From: Chiridota heheva | Lineage: Eukaryota > Echinodermata > Holothuroidea > Apodida > Chiridotidae | NCBI GenBank assembly: GCA_020152595.1 | Contig: JAIGNY010001241.1 | Location: 642,001 to 706,000 of the forward strand | Direction of reading: 5' to 3' | Length of the DNA stretch: 64,000 bases | In this document: positions 22,862 through 34,822 of the stretch, in pieces | Numbering within the stretch: position 1 is the first letter of the stretch | Layout of the letters: each line of letters starts with the position of its first letter | Notes under the pieces: generated by a model | Told to the model about the DNA's origin: nothing | What the model saw: only the letters and a program-made list of their open reading frames with translations | The model's database searches: none | Translations under genes and position numbers: made by a program

Positions 22862-25800
22862 ATAAGAAAATAACAACAACTCTTTTCTTTATTTATTTGA
22901 TATATGTAGACTAGCTGCTAATGTTTTACCAAAATAATCAAAGACAAACTAATGCTGACAGTCAAAGAATGCATGTTTTAGACAAAATGCTTATAATTCT
23001 AATTAAGGTTAATTTCCAGGATTATTCTTTTTCATAAAAATATGATGTACTTGGCAGTCAATCTTCTTTGCATCTTTATGTAAATCTTTGTTATGAAATC
23101 TTCCTCTTCCATTTGTTAAAAGGAAACAAGATTATCCTGAAACAAATTTATTCAGGGTTGAGCTTCAACAGCATTGGCATTCTAGTCTGATTTGATCAAA
23201 TTACTGTTAATTCCACAAAAAAAAAAAAAAGAAGCAAATCTCAGTTACAATGCAGTCTTTTAGCATGTAGAAGTAGCTTATTGAGGTTGTAGGCAAAAGG
23301 TTAAAAGTATTAGAAGGCCCCTCCCCCCCTTAAAAAAAAAAAAAAACAACAATACAATTCAATAAAAAAATAAAAAAACCAATACAAAAAAAAATACAAT
23401 ACAATACAAAAAAACAAATCAATACAAAAAAGAATAACAAAATAAAATAAAAGTTTTACTGAATTCTTTATATGTTTGGTGTGTAAGATGGATGATGATT
23501 TCGTATATTCTTGTAATTTTCTTACTTTTAAGGGAAAATTCAATATGAGTTTCGCATGGAAATTTTTGTTAATGAATATTAAAATTTCATTGTCAGATTC
23601 TAATCTGTGTAGAATACGTAATTTATTCCAAATCACAAAAAATGTACAGTAAATAATTCCAATCTCCAAACACCAGGACTATCCAAACCATCGAACCATT
23701 GGATGAAATCCTGGTTCATGCCTAGATGAGGATTGGCAGGTGGAGAGAGGGTGAGGATAATAAAACATTCTTAAGGGTATTTAGGCGCGTATCACTAGCT
23801 AAATTGCTTTAAAATCGATTAAAAATCGTCGTAGTAATAAAAAAGTAACAACAAAATTCCATCAAAATTGGATAAAAATGTACTCTTTTTTCAGCGATTT
23901 TCAATCTCAGTTATCAATTTGCATAATTTATGCAAACTTTGTGATGTATTACCTTGGCAACCCTGGTATTTTCTTTGGTTTTTTAAATGTCTATCGTAAT
24001 TCTTTGAAGCGGTGCAGCAAATTGTGACCATAAGTTTATTGAGTCTTTTCCATACCCCAATTACATTCTAGCAGGAATAGACTTTTAACTCATTTACAGT
24101 GAGTAAGATTTGGGAAAGAAATCAGAGGAGAAGATAACAAGGGGTAGGGTAGGTCTTCCCAATGTCCCTTCCAGTTCATGCATGGTGCCTGGCGATGCCA
24201 CTGGTCCTAACTGGTTTGGATACAAGGGATTACTGTATAGCCAAATTTGAGGGAAATCCTACCAAGTGCCAGAATTGAGCGAAATCCACTGAGTGGAAAT
24301 AATATGTATCCATGTCAGTAATTGATGTAACATGAAAGAGTACATTTTTCCCTGCAAAATTTGATTGATTCCAGCTACGATTCCAAAGGGACAGCATATG
24401 TCAAAATTTGATTGGATTCCAGCTATGGTACTGCAAATTGAGAGCAGGAATCCTAAAAAATGCTGCCTTAGTAATGGGGATATCCCTTCTGTAAAGCAAT
24501 TATGTTAAACCTCTTTCACCTTTTCTGCATTGGTTTTGTGCTGAAATTATTTTCATTGAATTTATGTTGGTCTTATAATTGCATACATGTCGGATTTGGG
24601 ATATAATTATTTGAAATTGCATTGGGTTTTACTTTTGATTTTGTTATAAGTTCTGTTTTTAACATATGTATTACAAAATGAAAGTAAATATGTGTAAAAT
24701 TTAACCAACAAAATTAACAGGGTATAAGCAGTGATTGCTCAATTTTCTAAGTGTTAGGAGCATATTAACACAAGTTTGGACAAGCTTTTTGAATTGTCAG
24801 GGAAGGGAGGGGGGACGAATTGCTGTTAGCCCAAAATGTTTTAAGCAGCTGTTTGAAATTGATGTGTACCTATGTATCCTCACTTTTCACTTAACAGAAG
24901 TACCTTTGGTCCTACCTATGTATCCTCACTTTTCACTTAACAGAAGTACCTTTGGTCCTTTATGGTTTGCGTAAGGCCTGCAAAATGTTTTTTTGCCCTT
25001 GTGGAAAATTGTAAGGAAGGGGTGGGCGGAAAAAAGTTTGTTTTTTCTTTACAGATCACTGAAATATAATATTTTCTGACATCACTTTTGACCAACACTG
25101 GCTCAGGTATTTTAAATCAAAAACACCTATAGAACAGAATTAAAACACTTCATTTGTCATCAGATTGTTGGTTCCTTTTATTTTGCTCAGTTTTTATATC
25201 TGACTAATGCTTTTTGTGTGATTTGGAACTTTCTTTCCCTTGCCTGACACCTACATTACATAGAGGCTGGACAACTTTGTATTCTATCTGTCAATCACAA
25301 GCTCTTGTGGGCAGTGGGTTTTATTTTCTCCACAGCAAACGCAACAGTCAACTTGCCATGCCACGCCCTTTTGTGGGGATTTGTCAATTTATAGGATTTT
25401 AACGAAGAATAGGGATTTTTAAAAATAAAAACAAAAACCTTTTTTTTTAAACGTCGCCCCTATTTTTCTGCAAGTTAATGCAGCGGAGGAGGGCAACCTT
25501 TTTTTAGGCTTAAGATAGGGATTTAATACTGTGTGCAAAACGGTTCATCAATAAAAGGTGTTGTTTTTCATTCCGAGAGGTTGCACATGAAGTTCATTGG
25601 GTCCACACTGGAAACAAGTCCTATGTAACTTGCATGTGCTTTCCCTGGCATTTGTCTAAAATCACAAACAAACATTTATCAGTAGACATAGTGGTCATGT
25701 TGTATTCTAGTTTAGAGGGAGGGGGACATTTCAGAATATATGCATATATACTTTAAATATTAAAGAGGTTGCTTATAGAACATGTCATATTTAATAACAG

Positions 25801-26150
25801 ACATTTATCAGTAGATATAGTGGTCAAGTTGTATTCTAGTTCAGAGGGGGGACATTTCAGAATATATGCATGTACACTTTTTTCATGAACCCGTCATTCA
25901 TGTACTGGTAGTGTCAGAAATGGAAATGTAAAATGTCAAAATTCATGTGGAATATATTCAAGGTGTATAACACGATTAAACATGGGTTTCATGAGGAAGT
26001 AGCACATCAACTTAAGAGGAAGTATTTTACCTCTGTTATTATGTAATTCATCATCTGTAAGCATTTTGGGACCTTGCTTTCTACTTATAACACTTACTTT
26101 ATTATCCCAGTATGTTAACTGTTGATTTGTATTAGTTGACAATTGGCAAG
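22862..26150. other. AT-rich intron without coding features
   Basis: Contains A-rich runs (23217-23234, 23330-23450), a two-copy 46-bp repeat at 24865-24960, a two-copy 125-bp repeat at 25670-25880 (ACATTTATCAGTAGAYATAG), and a block at 25585-25660 shared with 7885-7960 (TGGGTCCACACTG). No splice-bounded open frame resembling WDFY3 was seen. Confidence 0.6.
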
Positions 26151-26159
26151 AAAAAGTAA

Positions 26160-26640
26160 TTGAATGGTAAATTGATTGGTGATTGATTGGTCAATTGATT
26201 GATCAATTGATTGGTCACAAAGAATGGTTATAAATTAGAGTTGTAGATGAAAGTGGAACAAGACATGGATGTGTTTGTTGACAGAGTGGCAAGGAAAAGT
26301 AGGTTATTGGTTGGTTACTAAGAATGGTTGTAGATTAGAGTGGAACAAGACATGGATGTGTTTGTTGACAGAGTGGCAAGGAAAAGTAGGTAATTGGTTA
26401 CTAAGAATGGTTGGAGATTAGAGTGGAACAAGACATGGATGTGTTTGTTGACAGAGTGGCAAGGAAAAGTAGGTAATTGATTGGTCACTAAGAATGGTTG
26501 TAGATTAAGAGTTGTAGATAAGAGTGGAACAAGACATGGATGTGTTTGTTGACAGAGTGGTCAGGAAAAGTAGGCAATTGGTTGGTTACGAAGAATGGTT
26601 GTAGATTAAGAGTTGTAGATGAGAGTGAAACCAGACATGA
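26160..26640. repeat. 83-101-bp tandem repeat, about five units
   Basis: Units contain ACAAGACATGGATGTGTTTG, TTGACAGAGTGGCAAGGAAA and AGAATGGTTGTAGATTA. Unit length varies because an internal GAGTTGTAGATGA block is present or absent. 26641-27195 is plain intron with a weak AGTATCCACAG-type repeat from about 26960. Confidence 0.9.
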
Positions 26641-27199
26641 ATGTTTACACTACCTTGATCCATTTGTAGGGGGAGTTTTTCTTGCAGTTGTAATTTGCTT
26701 TTTTCATTTGGGTTAATTTTCCCAGGACCAAATAGTTTGGAGCTTTTGAAGAAAAAATGCATGAAAAATTAGCCAACCATATAGTGATTTGACAAAAAAT
26801 TGAGTTAAATCATATCATTTTACTTTTCTTGGCACACCCATGGCCTAATATTTCAAAGGTGTACATTATCTACCCATTCTCTTTCTGCACTGTGTTATGA
26901 TTTTCTCTTCCTGGTTTTTTTGGCTTACCCTTTTCTATAAAGTACAGAGAGATGAGTTTCTAAAGTTAAAAAGTAGTATCACACAGTGCTTAAAAAAATG
27001 ATTTCCCCAGTCTTCCACAAAAGTATGAAAAATAGTATTCCACAGTATTGAGAAATGAGTATCCACAGTAAAATGGCAAAAGAGTATCTTGCAATGTTTG
27101 GAGATGAGTATCACTTACTTACTGCTTACCCTTGTTGCTTTGAAATTGAATGAAGCATATAATCTCTCTCCTGACATGGTCCAAGAAGGATTAAAATGA

Positions 27200-27960
27200 A
27201 AAAGAATCTACCCCAGTACCCCAGTAAAGAGAATTTTAAGGAGGTTCCAACGGTTTTGGGAAAAGTATTCCACAGTAATGGGGAAACAGAGTATCTCACA
27301 GTATTGTAAAATGAGTACCCAACAGTTTTGAGAATGAATACCCTTCAGGACTGAGAGAAGGAGTATCATAGGATTGAGAAAAGGAGTATCATAGGACTGA
27401 GAAAAGGAGTATTGTAGGTGTGTAGGTGTGAGAAAAGGAGTATTGTAGGTGTGAGAAAAGGAGTAGCATAGGTGTGAGAAAAGGAGTATCATAGGGCTGA
27501 AAAAAGGAGTAGCATAGGTGTGGGAAAAGGAGTATTATAGGTGTGAGAAAAGGAGTGGAGTAGGACTGAGAAAAAGAGGGTCGTAGGACTGAGAATAGGA
27601 GTGTCGTAGGACTGAGAAAAGGAGTGTTGTAGGACTGAGAAAAGGAGTGTCATAGGACTGAGAAAAGGAGTGTCATAGGACTGAGAAAATGAGTGTTGTA
27701 GGACTGAGAAAAGGAGTGTCATAGGACTGAGAAAAGGAGTTGTAGGACTGGGAAAAGGAGTCGTAGGACTGAGAAAAGGAGTGTTGTAGGACTGGGAAAA
27801 GGAGTTGTAGGACTGAAAAAAGGAGTTTTGTAGGACTGAGAAAAGGAGTATCATAGGACTAAGAAAAGGAGTATTGTAGGACTGAGGAAAGGGGTATCGT
27901 AGGACTGAGGAAATGAGTATCATATGACATAGAAAATGGAGTATCATAGGACTGAGAAAT
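27200..27960. repeat. 22-23-bp minisatellite (AGGACTGAGAAAAGGAGTGTC)
   Basis: About 27 units in the core 27345-27960, with imperfect units upstream. Variation is mainly GTAGGTGTGAG against ATAGGACTGAG. Confidence 0.93.
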
Positions 27961-27994
27961 TGAGCATCTTATATAATAGAGAAAATTAATTTCT

Positions 27995-28375
27995 TACAAA
28001 ATAGGAAATGGGCTTAATTTACAACTTTATTAGTTGTGCCAATATGTATGTCAGTTATTAGTATTTACATGATGTAGCATCCAGTTGCAACCGTGCAAGC
28101 AGACTTGCATATGTGTATTCATGATTAATTGTGCTGACTATTCCAAGCAAGATGGGAAAAGCTTTTTTTAACTGGAATAAATTATTTTATGATAAACTAA
28201 TGACAACATGCATTTTTTTTTTTATAAAGAAATCAAGTTAATAATCATCGATGCCACAATGATTATTGATGCTTGTGAAAAGAACAATGTTCTACCGGAA
28301 CAATGATGTGTGAAAATTCACTGTTACTGCCTGAAAAACACTGTTCACAGAACAGGGGAAATTTGATTCCTTGAG
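27995..28375. mobile_element. MITE related to 6612-7110, copy 2
   Basis: Homologous from AATGGGCTTAATTTACAACT to GGGAAATTTGATTCC, including the ATTAATTGTGCTGA block and the CACTGTT-GAACAG palindrome. The left terminal end is missing or too diverged. 28376-28720 is plain intron. Confidence 0.75.
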
Positions 28376-28724
28376 TATCCCAAAGCCTGAAAGAGTTGGC
28401 ATCCTAGTCCTGAGGAGGGTGGTGGTAGAAGATAATTCAGATTAAAGAATCACAGAAAAATTTTCTTGTATGGGACTTATTCTCTTTATAAACATGATAT
28501 GTTTTTCTCTGGACATGCTAATCATGCATTAAAAGTTAATGTATTGATTAATGTATGTATGTGATGTTCTAAATGTTACTTACGAGTTGTTTGTGTTCTG
28601 GGGTAGGCGTTTTTTGTTTTTGCTGTCTATTTAAAGTATAACAAAAAAATCTTTCTTTGATGCTTGTAATCACCCTTCAATATTGCAAAGATTTGTAAGT
28701 ACTGTACAATCTAAGCAGAGAGAA

Positions 28725-28985
28725 GTGCAGTGGAGCAGTGCTTAGAGTCAAATCTGACTGAGTTCAATTCTTCACGAGCCTTGTCCTTTAGCAAGGAACC
28801 ATTTGCCACTTCTCTTTGCTCAACTTGAAACGCATAGAAAGAAGCATTGTTTGGGAGTTAAGCTAAGATGGGACTTGTGTCATTACCCATCAAACACTTG
28901 CACCATGGAAACGGGATATCATCAGTGGCCTTCTGAGCATTATTAGCTCAGGACAGGATTTACTGTAACAATTCACCAAAACCTT
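28725..28985 (+). mobile_element. Diverged tRNA-derived SINE
   Basis: A degenerate head, B-box-like GAGTTCAATTCTTC and the CCTTGTCCTTTAGCAAGGAA block often seen after the tRNA part of such SINEs. Heavily mutated. Confidence 0.5.
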
Positions 28986-29034
28986 CAAACATCTTTCCTG
29001 AACTTTGACCAAATTCATTCTGCTCTCTCCTCAG

Positions 29035-29207
29035 TTGCATCGAGTGTAACATCCTTGCTGTTCATTGTCTCTTACGCATCGTGAGGTACAGTCAAACTTA
29101 TTCCGAAGTCTTCCGAGAGGTTGGGCTCCTTGAAGTCATGGTGACCTGCCTCCACCAGTATGCTGCGATGCTCAAAAACACACAGTCTCAAGATAGACAT
29201 GACATTG
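29035..29207 (+). CDS. WDFY3: WDFY3 exon w4
   Basis: Acceptor CTCTCCTCAG, donor GTAATG at 29208, 173 bp. It encodes a Cys-rich start, then YSEVFREVGLLEVMV and the CLHQYAAMLKN segment, matching the FREVGVLEVMVNLLHKYA region of WDFY3. It is separated from w3 by 21.6 kb of repeat-filled intron, and the codon split across that intron (AG|T) still fits. Its 3' part with the donor is duplicated twice just downstream. Confidence 0.94.
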
Positions 29208-29289
29208 GTAATGAATATGCATACTATTGAATATGTATATCTTCTTGAATATGTATATCCTCTCGAATATTCAGTAGTTGATAGTTTAG

Positions 29290-29650
29290 ATCTTCTGAGA
29301 GATTGGGCTCCTAGTCTTGGAACCTATGCTGCAATGTTCAAAAACACACAGTCTCAAAACAGACAGGACATTGGTAATGAATATGCATACTATTGAATAT
29401 GTATATCGTTTTGAATATATATATATCTTCTTGAATATTCAGTAGTTAATAGTTTAGATCTTCCAAGAGATTAGGCTCCTTCTAGTCATGGAACTTACCT
29501 CCAACAGTATATATGCTGCGATGTTCAAAAACACAGTCTCAAAACAGACAGGGCATTGGTAATGAATATGCATATTATTGAATATATTTATCTTCAATAT
29601 TTAGTAGTTGATTAATATTTAGTAGTTGATGAATGGACGTTTAGTAATTG
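29290..29650 (+). pseudogene. Two tandem copies of the w4 exon-donor border
   Basis: The segment from the exon's CTTCCGAGAG-TTGGGCTCC block through the donor and the ATGAATATGCATACTATTG intron sequence is repeated near 29297-29460 and 29460-29650. Both copies keep an ATTGGTAATGAAT donor-like site (about 29371 and 29557). They have lost internal exon bases and lack an acceptor, so they are not exons, although they present donor decoys. Confidence 0.85.
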
Positions 29651-30345
29651 ATAGTTTAAAATCAAATTTTTGTTGAATCTGAATGCTCAGTGTGTGAAAT
29701 ATTTTCTTATATGATTATATTTTCCTGGAATTGTTTGGGCCTAATTTTTTTTTTTTGGTGGCTTTATGTATTTTGAATTTATTTGAACTTAGACAAATTG
29801 TTGTACAAAGCAGAAAACCAAACTATCTTATGAAATGAATATTTATGGTTATTTGTACTTTGTTAACATACAATGATACGGGACACTCAGTACCAAAAAG
29901 TTGGCACAATTTGATCATCGCTTTTGTGGTGTTGTTAAACCTCGCTAAAGAACAAAGATTTCTCCCTATTCCAAAAAAACAAAAAACAAGCAAGATTGTT
30001 ATCAGATATTGATTTTCAGTTTAATTTTTTTTGCTCATAGGCATCGTTTGATGCCTAATAGAAATGAAGAAATAATTGCAAACTCACACCTACAATATTT
30101 CCCAGGGTGGCATCATACAAGTTTTTTACATTGGTGTCTAAGTGATGTTACTCTTGTAATGTTACATTTACTGTATTTCTTAAAGTTGCATCAAGTCAAA
30201 GTTTCTATCTTCTTCTCTGTACACCTTTAAATGATATTATTTATGCAAACAAAACCCCCATTTGTCTTGGGGGCGGATCGGTCAAATGTGTGATCTTTTC
30301 TCAGTGCACCTTTAAAAAATCTCTAATAAAATATTTCATTCTTAG
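29651..30345. other. Intron 4 of the window, LINE tail scrap only
   Basis: 29895-29955 is a short piece of the family A LINE end (GGCACAATTTGATCATCGC, then GTGTTGTTAAACCTCGC). No other feature was recognised. Confidence 0.6.
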
Positions 30346-30447
30346 GTGCAGTTGCTGAAATTTACGTGCCAGAAAGACAGCAAAGACAGGCATTTGCCGT
30401 CATGGAGTGTTTAACCCTCCTGCTGAAGGACAGCGATGAAAATGCAA
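30346..30447 (+). CDS. WDFY3: WDFY3 exon w5
   Basis: Acceptor ATTTCATTCTTAG, donor GTAAGT at 30448, 102 bp. It encodes QAFAVMECLTLLLKD, equivalent to the LALLVMETLTVLLQG helix of WDFY3. The first two bases complete a glycine codon begun in w4, and the exon ends with one base of a threonine codon. Confidence 0.93.
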
Positions 30448-30971
30448 GTAAGTGAAAGAAACGATAATGGTTGATTTGAATTAAATTAAATACAAACTTT
30501 ATTTCAACCAATAGAACAAAACATATAAGTTAATACAAATAGAAACGATTATCATGATTGAGGGGGCAAACAAAGATAGGTATTGTCTGTGGATGAGATA
30601 CCCCATTTATAAAAACCTGCAGGTTCATGCTCCAAAATGTTTGTGTCAACTGGTAGGCACTATAGGTAGAACACAGGTTTATTCAGGCTGAGTATTCATT
30701 TCTTTCAGTTCCTTTCCCTGAAAGCAATTATTTTGATTTTCTTTGATGCCAGAAAGAAAGAGAGTTCTAGAGTATAACGTATCAGGTCAGGCTTGTGCAC
30801 CATGTTATGGCTGCAGCTTTGAACCTTGCAAGTTACCTAATTTACTTTTAAGGGCTTTGGTATGTAGATAATGTGATGCCAGTTTTATGTCAGGAATAAT
30901 TTTTCACTCACATTATGATGAGTAAATAATTGCCGTTTCTATCACATAAATGTCACCTTTTTTTTCACCAG

Positions 30972-31165
30972 CTATTTTCCGGGAGTGTGGTGGAGCTCGC
31001 TGTGCCCACAACCTTGTCCCATACATTCAATGTAGACACCAGGCTCTTGCCACTGTGCAACAACTTATACTGGGCAACAATGGCTCGGATGATATGGTGA
31101 CTCTCATCATTATTATGCAGTCAGCGCCCATCCATGAACTGCAGCTGAAAATAGACATCATAAAG
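30972..31165 (+). CDS. WDFY3: WDFY3 exon w6
   Basis: Acceptor CACCAG after a T-run, donor GTGAGT at 31166, 194 bp, ends in phase 0. It encodes FRECGGARCAHNLV, a QALATVQQL helix and SAPIHELQLKIDIIK. The GGARCAHN motif is almost invariant in WDFY3 proteins, which makes this exon a strong anchor for the identification. The intron upstream (30448-30971) is short and holds only AT-rich sequence. Confidence 0.97.
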
Positions 31166-31530
31166 GTGAGTTTGTTAGTCACCGATATTGGTTGGGGAGA
31201 AAGGGGAGGGGGGGGGGGGGTGTTATTTAAATTGTTGAAAGAGAGTTACTTCTTTAATAATGTATTTGTTCGCCAATCAAAGTTTATACAATAGCCTGCT
31301 TCTTTACCAAAGACAGTCATCTGTATTCTGCACTGTCAAGTTGAGGATGCCTTTTGGTGATGTGTTTCATTATACATAATTAGGTTCTCGTGGTGCTGTT
31401 AAGCCCTCATCAAACAAACATAATTAGGTGTATTATCTTCCTCCTCTGGATGGGGGAAGGGGGAATGTGCTTTATTAAGGTGTTTGTTTAAAGAGAGATA
31501 CTACTCCAATACATTTGTGCACCAATCAAA
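31166..31530. other. Intron with G-run and duplicated segment
   Basis: A long G-run at 31200-31221. 31268-31375 is homologous to 32170-32285 (CAATCAAAGTTT-TACAA...TTTCATTATACAT), an old tandem duplication into which two LINE tails were inserted. Confidence 0.6.
31385..31417 (+). mobile_element. 33-bp LINE tail insertion with 11-bp target duplication
   Basis: Only the last 33 bases of family A (from TTCTCGTGGTGCTG to CATCAAACAAA) are present. They are bracketed by ACATAATTAGG at 31374-31384 and 31418-31428. Confidence 0.9.
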
Positions 31531-32169
31531 CCTTCTCCCTACCCCTTTTCCATAAACCCTCTCTGACATCAAACCGCTTATCGCTTCCCTTGTTCTTGAC
31601 CGCGGGCAAACCTCATGGTACTCCTAAATTGATAACAAACTCCATGTCATCCAGCCCACAATTCCGATTAAATCCACCATCAACAACCTCTCTCGTATCG
31701 ACAACGTTCATATTACCCGTCTTAGAATTGGTCACACCCACCTCACTCACTCCCACCTCCTTATTGGCTCCGCCCAACCCCTCTGCAACAATTGCCACAG
31801 CACCCTCACAATTCATCACGTTCTCCTTGCTTGCCCCCTGTACAACCTTCCCAGAGCTTCCCTTGCTCCCCACAACTCAATTGCTGAGTTTTTCCAGAAA
31901 AATCCTCCGGATAAAATGATCTCCTTGCTTCATCATGCTTCCCTCTACAACCATATTTAATTATCCTCTTCCAACCCCTCTCTACTTTGTTTTTGTTTCA
32001 CCCATGCACCTCCTCTCTCGATCACAGCTATCTGACTTTTTGTTCTTGAATTTCTCTCATTCTCCCCCTGTTTCCTTTCCTTCCTACCTCTAGACTGATC
32101 TGACATCTCAGGCACAATTTGACCCTCGTTGTCGTGGTGCCGTTAAGCCTTCATCAAACAAACAAACAA
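31531..32169 (+). mobile_element. LINE 3' end, family A, with 10-bp target duplication
   Basis: Truncated ORF2 C-terminus with RIGHTHLTHSHLLIG and LCNNCHSTLTIHHVLLACP, then the 3' UTR and GTGCCGTTAAGCCTTCATCA tail. ACCAATCAAA flanks it at 31521-31530 and 32170-32179. The best preserved copy of the family, but with stops in the ORF. Confidence 0.92.
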
Positions 32170-32765
32170 ACCAATCAAAGTTTGTACAACAGCTGGCTTC
32201 TTTATCAAAGTATAAAAAAGACGGTTATTTGTGTACTGCAAATCAAATTTGGGATGCATTTTGGTAATGGGTTTCATTATACATATTTATGTAGGGTGTT
32301 ATCTTCCTCCCCCCTCCCCAACCCTGTATTTTTACTGCATTTACAGTTCTCCATTTTGCATGATTGTGATTCATGCAACAAATGACACCTGTTCAGAAAA
32401 CAGGAGAGACTTGATGTTGTAAAGTTTTCCAAAAGTTCCTCTTGTCCATTAATATATATATCAAACATGGTAAGAGCTTTTCTGTACTAAAATGAGTACC
32501 ATATGGGATCTACTTATACAGTTATTTTACAGAGAAAGCTGGGAGTCAAAGTTCAATAGAAGTAACTGTAATCCCTTTATTCTTAATCCCTTTAATCCCC
32601 TTAACTTTAATCCCTTTATACAAGTGTGGCCACCTACTTCAGCTGAAAAGCAGGAATTGGGAAAGAAGTTTTATAAAGTGATAATGATTAGATGGTAGAA
32701 CAGTGGTGGGTATTGAAAAACTAAGTCAGTCAGTAAGAAGGAACAACAGAGTGATGGTTATATAT

Positions 32766-32940
32766 CATAGCATAGCAAGGTTTAATGTCCCAAAAGCATC
32801 TAGTGCTGGACATTATATCAAGACGGCCATGGCCTTTGATAACCAGTTGTGAACTCACCGGTTGCAGACCCACCGGGATTCGAACTTGGGACGTGTGGGT
32901 GATGGGACAAAGCACTAACCATTACACCATGGAGGTCTGT
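32766..32940 (-). mobile_element. tRNA-derived SINE, copy 2
   Basis: Read on the minus strand: ACAGACCTCCATGGTGTAAT, an A-box-like region, then a near-canonical B box AAGTTCGAATCCCGG, then the CAACTGGTTATCAAAGGCC body. About 175 bp, same family as 5453-5628. Confidence 0.9.
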
Positions 32941-34375
32941 GAGAGAAGGAGAAATGTCGTGAAATCATTTAAATATATTTTGAGAAGAAATTATAACATT
33001 GGCCTGCATGCTTACTGGATAACTTTTTGTGTACAGACTTTATCACACTTGACAATAATGATTGTTTATTCAATTTTTATTAAAGTTAATTTTTTTACTG
33101 CCCTAATTATACCATTAATTTCCCAAATGTTTTCACAGCAAAAAAAACCCCATCTGTATTCAATTATTTTGTGCGAATGTAACTTTTGCCAAGGCTAACC
33201 TAGCTACAAAATAGATACATAACATTGTTTATTCAATTTATATTGCAGTTAATTTGTTTTTGCAGCCTTAGTGATACCATTATATTTCCAACTGTTTTCA
33301 TAACAACATAAACAATTATGACTATTTTGTGTGAATGAAATTGATACCGAGGGGCAAACTGTCATAAATGCTCGTTTTTTTAACTATAACATGTGAACGT
33401 GTTTTGATTAATGTACGTTTGCATATCATAAATTCTTCATTTCAGTTTCAATCACCTGATACAGGATTTAAGCAGGTTTTGCTTTTGTAAGAATAACAAA
33501 CTCTTGTAATAGAATACTACTCATAATTTGTCTTTTTGATAAGGCAAACGGAACTAACTTAGAGTTCAGTGATCTAGTTTGCCATTTGAAATGTTTTCTC
33601 CTAGAATATGTGAACAAAAGAGAACTGCTGCTGTTTGAAAATTTGTTTGTGAATTAATAAAAGATATATAAGCGTACTCTCATATAATTCTCTCAAAAGT
33701 AACCAGTAGAAGTGTTCACACTAAGGTTCAAAATTTGTGGGGCTTTTCCCCCTTCTGTAAATTTTTGGGGCATTGGGGCAGATTTAAAAAAAAAAGAGGG
33801 TGGGACAGGGGGATTTCTTTGGAAAAATACCAGTCAAAAAGAAAAAAAAAAAAAAAAAATGGCTAAAAAAAATGCCAAATTTAGCATTTTTCGACCAACT
33901 TTTTTTTTTGGGTGGGAATTTCACCCCCTTTTATTATTTTTGAGCAGGAATTTGATGATATGTGCAGAAATCCCACAATCCTGCACTTTATTGTGAACAC
34001 TGGCCAGAAGTTAAAGCCATAGAGATGTACTAAAAACTATAGGAATACTTATTATGATGTTACTAGAAACAACTAAATATACTATTTTGAGCTGAATACG
34101 TTTGACATATTAAATACTTTATTTCTCCTTCGATCACTTTAGACAGAATTTAATCAGGTTTTGCTTTTGTAAGACTCATAAACGTTGTATCAAAATATTT
34201 CTGATACTTTTTTTCTGTTTGCAAGTGGAACTAGCTCAAGAGTTCAAGGGCAAGCTTGCTATTTCTTTGAAATTTTTCTTTCACAATGTGTAAACAAAAG
34301 GGAAAAGCAGCTGTGGACATTTGTTTTGAGAAACAATAGAAAATATAATCCTACTCTTGTAATATAGGAAACAAT
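32941..34375. other. AT-rich intron with one MITE
   Basis: Apart from the element at 33711-34001, this holds two diverged copies of a block beginning ATTGTTTATTCAATTT (33060 and 33220) and two copies of a CAGGTTTTGCTTTTGTAAGA block (33470 and 34150). No open frame resembles a gene. Confidence 0.5.
33711..34001. mobile_element. MITE with AGTGTTCACA ends, copy 1
   Basis: Begins AGTGTTCACACTAAGGTTCA and ends TGTGAACACT, with poly-A/poly-T and GGG-rich interior. A second copy lies at about 57226-57515. Flanking 8-mers ACCAGTAG and GCCAGAAG agree at six of eight, so hAT-like origin is possible. Confidence 0.65.
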
Positions 34376-34379
34376 GAAA

Positions 34380-34822
34380 GAAGCTTAATCTCTCATGATA
34401 TATGAAACAGTAAAACATATAAGCTTACTCAAATAATATATAAAGCAATAAAACATAAGCTTACTCACATATTATTTGAAACAAAACATATAAGCTTACT
34501 CACATATTATTTGAAACAAAACATATAAGCTTACTCACATAATATATGAAACCAAAAATAAGCTTACTCACATAATATATTAAACAATAAAACATAACCT
34601 TACTTTATGATATGTGAAACAATAAAACATAACCTTACTTTCATAATATATGAAACAATAAAACATATAAGCTTACTCACATAATATATGAAACAATAAA
34701 ACATATAAGCTTACTCACATAATATATGAAACAATAAAACATAACCTTACTCACATAATATATGAAACAATAAAACATAAGCTTACTCACATAATATATG
34801 AAACAATAAAACATAACCTTGC
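34380..34822. repeat. 37-bp minisatellite, left part
   Basis: Units made of CATAATATATGAAACAATAA and AACATATAAGCTTACTCA, with AACATAACCTTACTC variants. The same array resumes at 37725 on the far side of a LINE. Confidence 0.93.

Noticed and set aside
23310-23669. Minus-strand hydrophobic frame (119 codons)
   Set aside because: It is made of A/T-rich runs, with no conserved domain or splice context.
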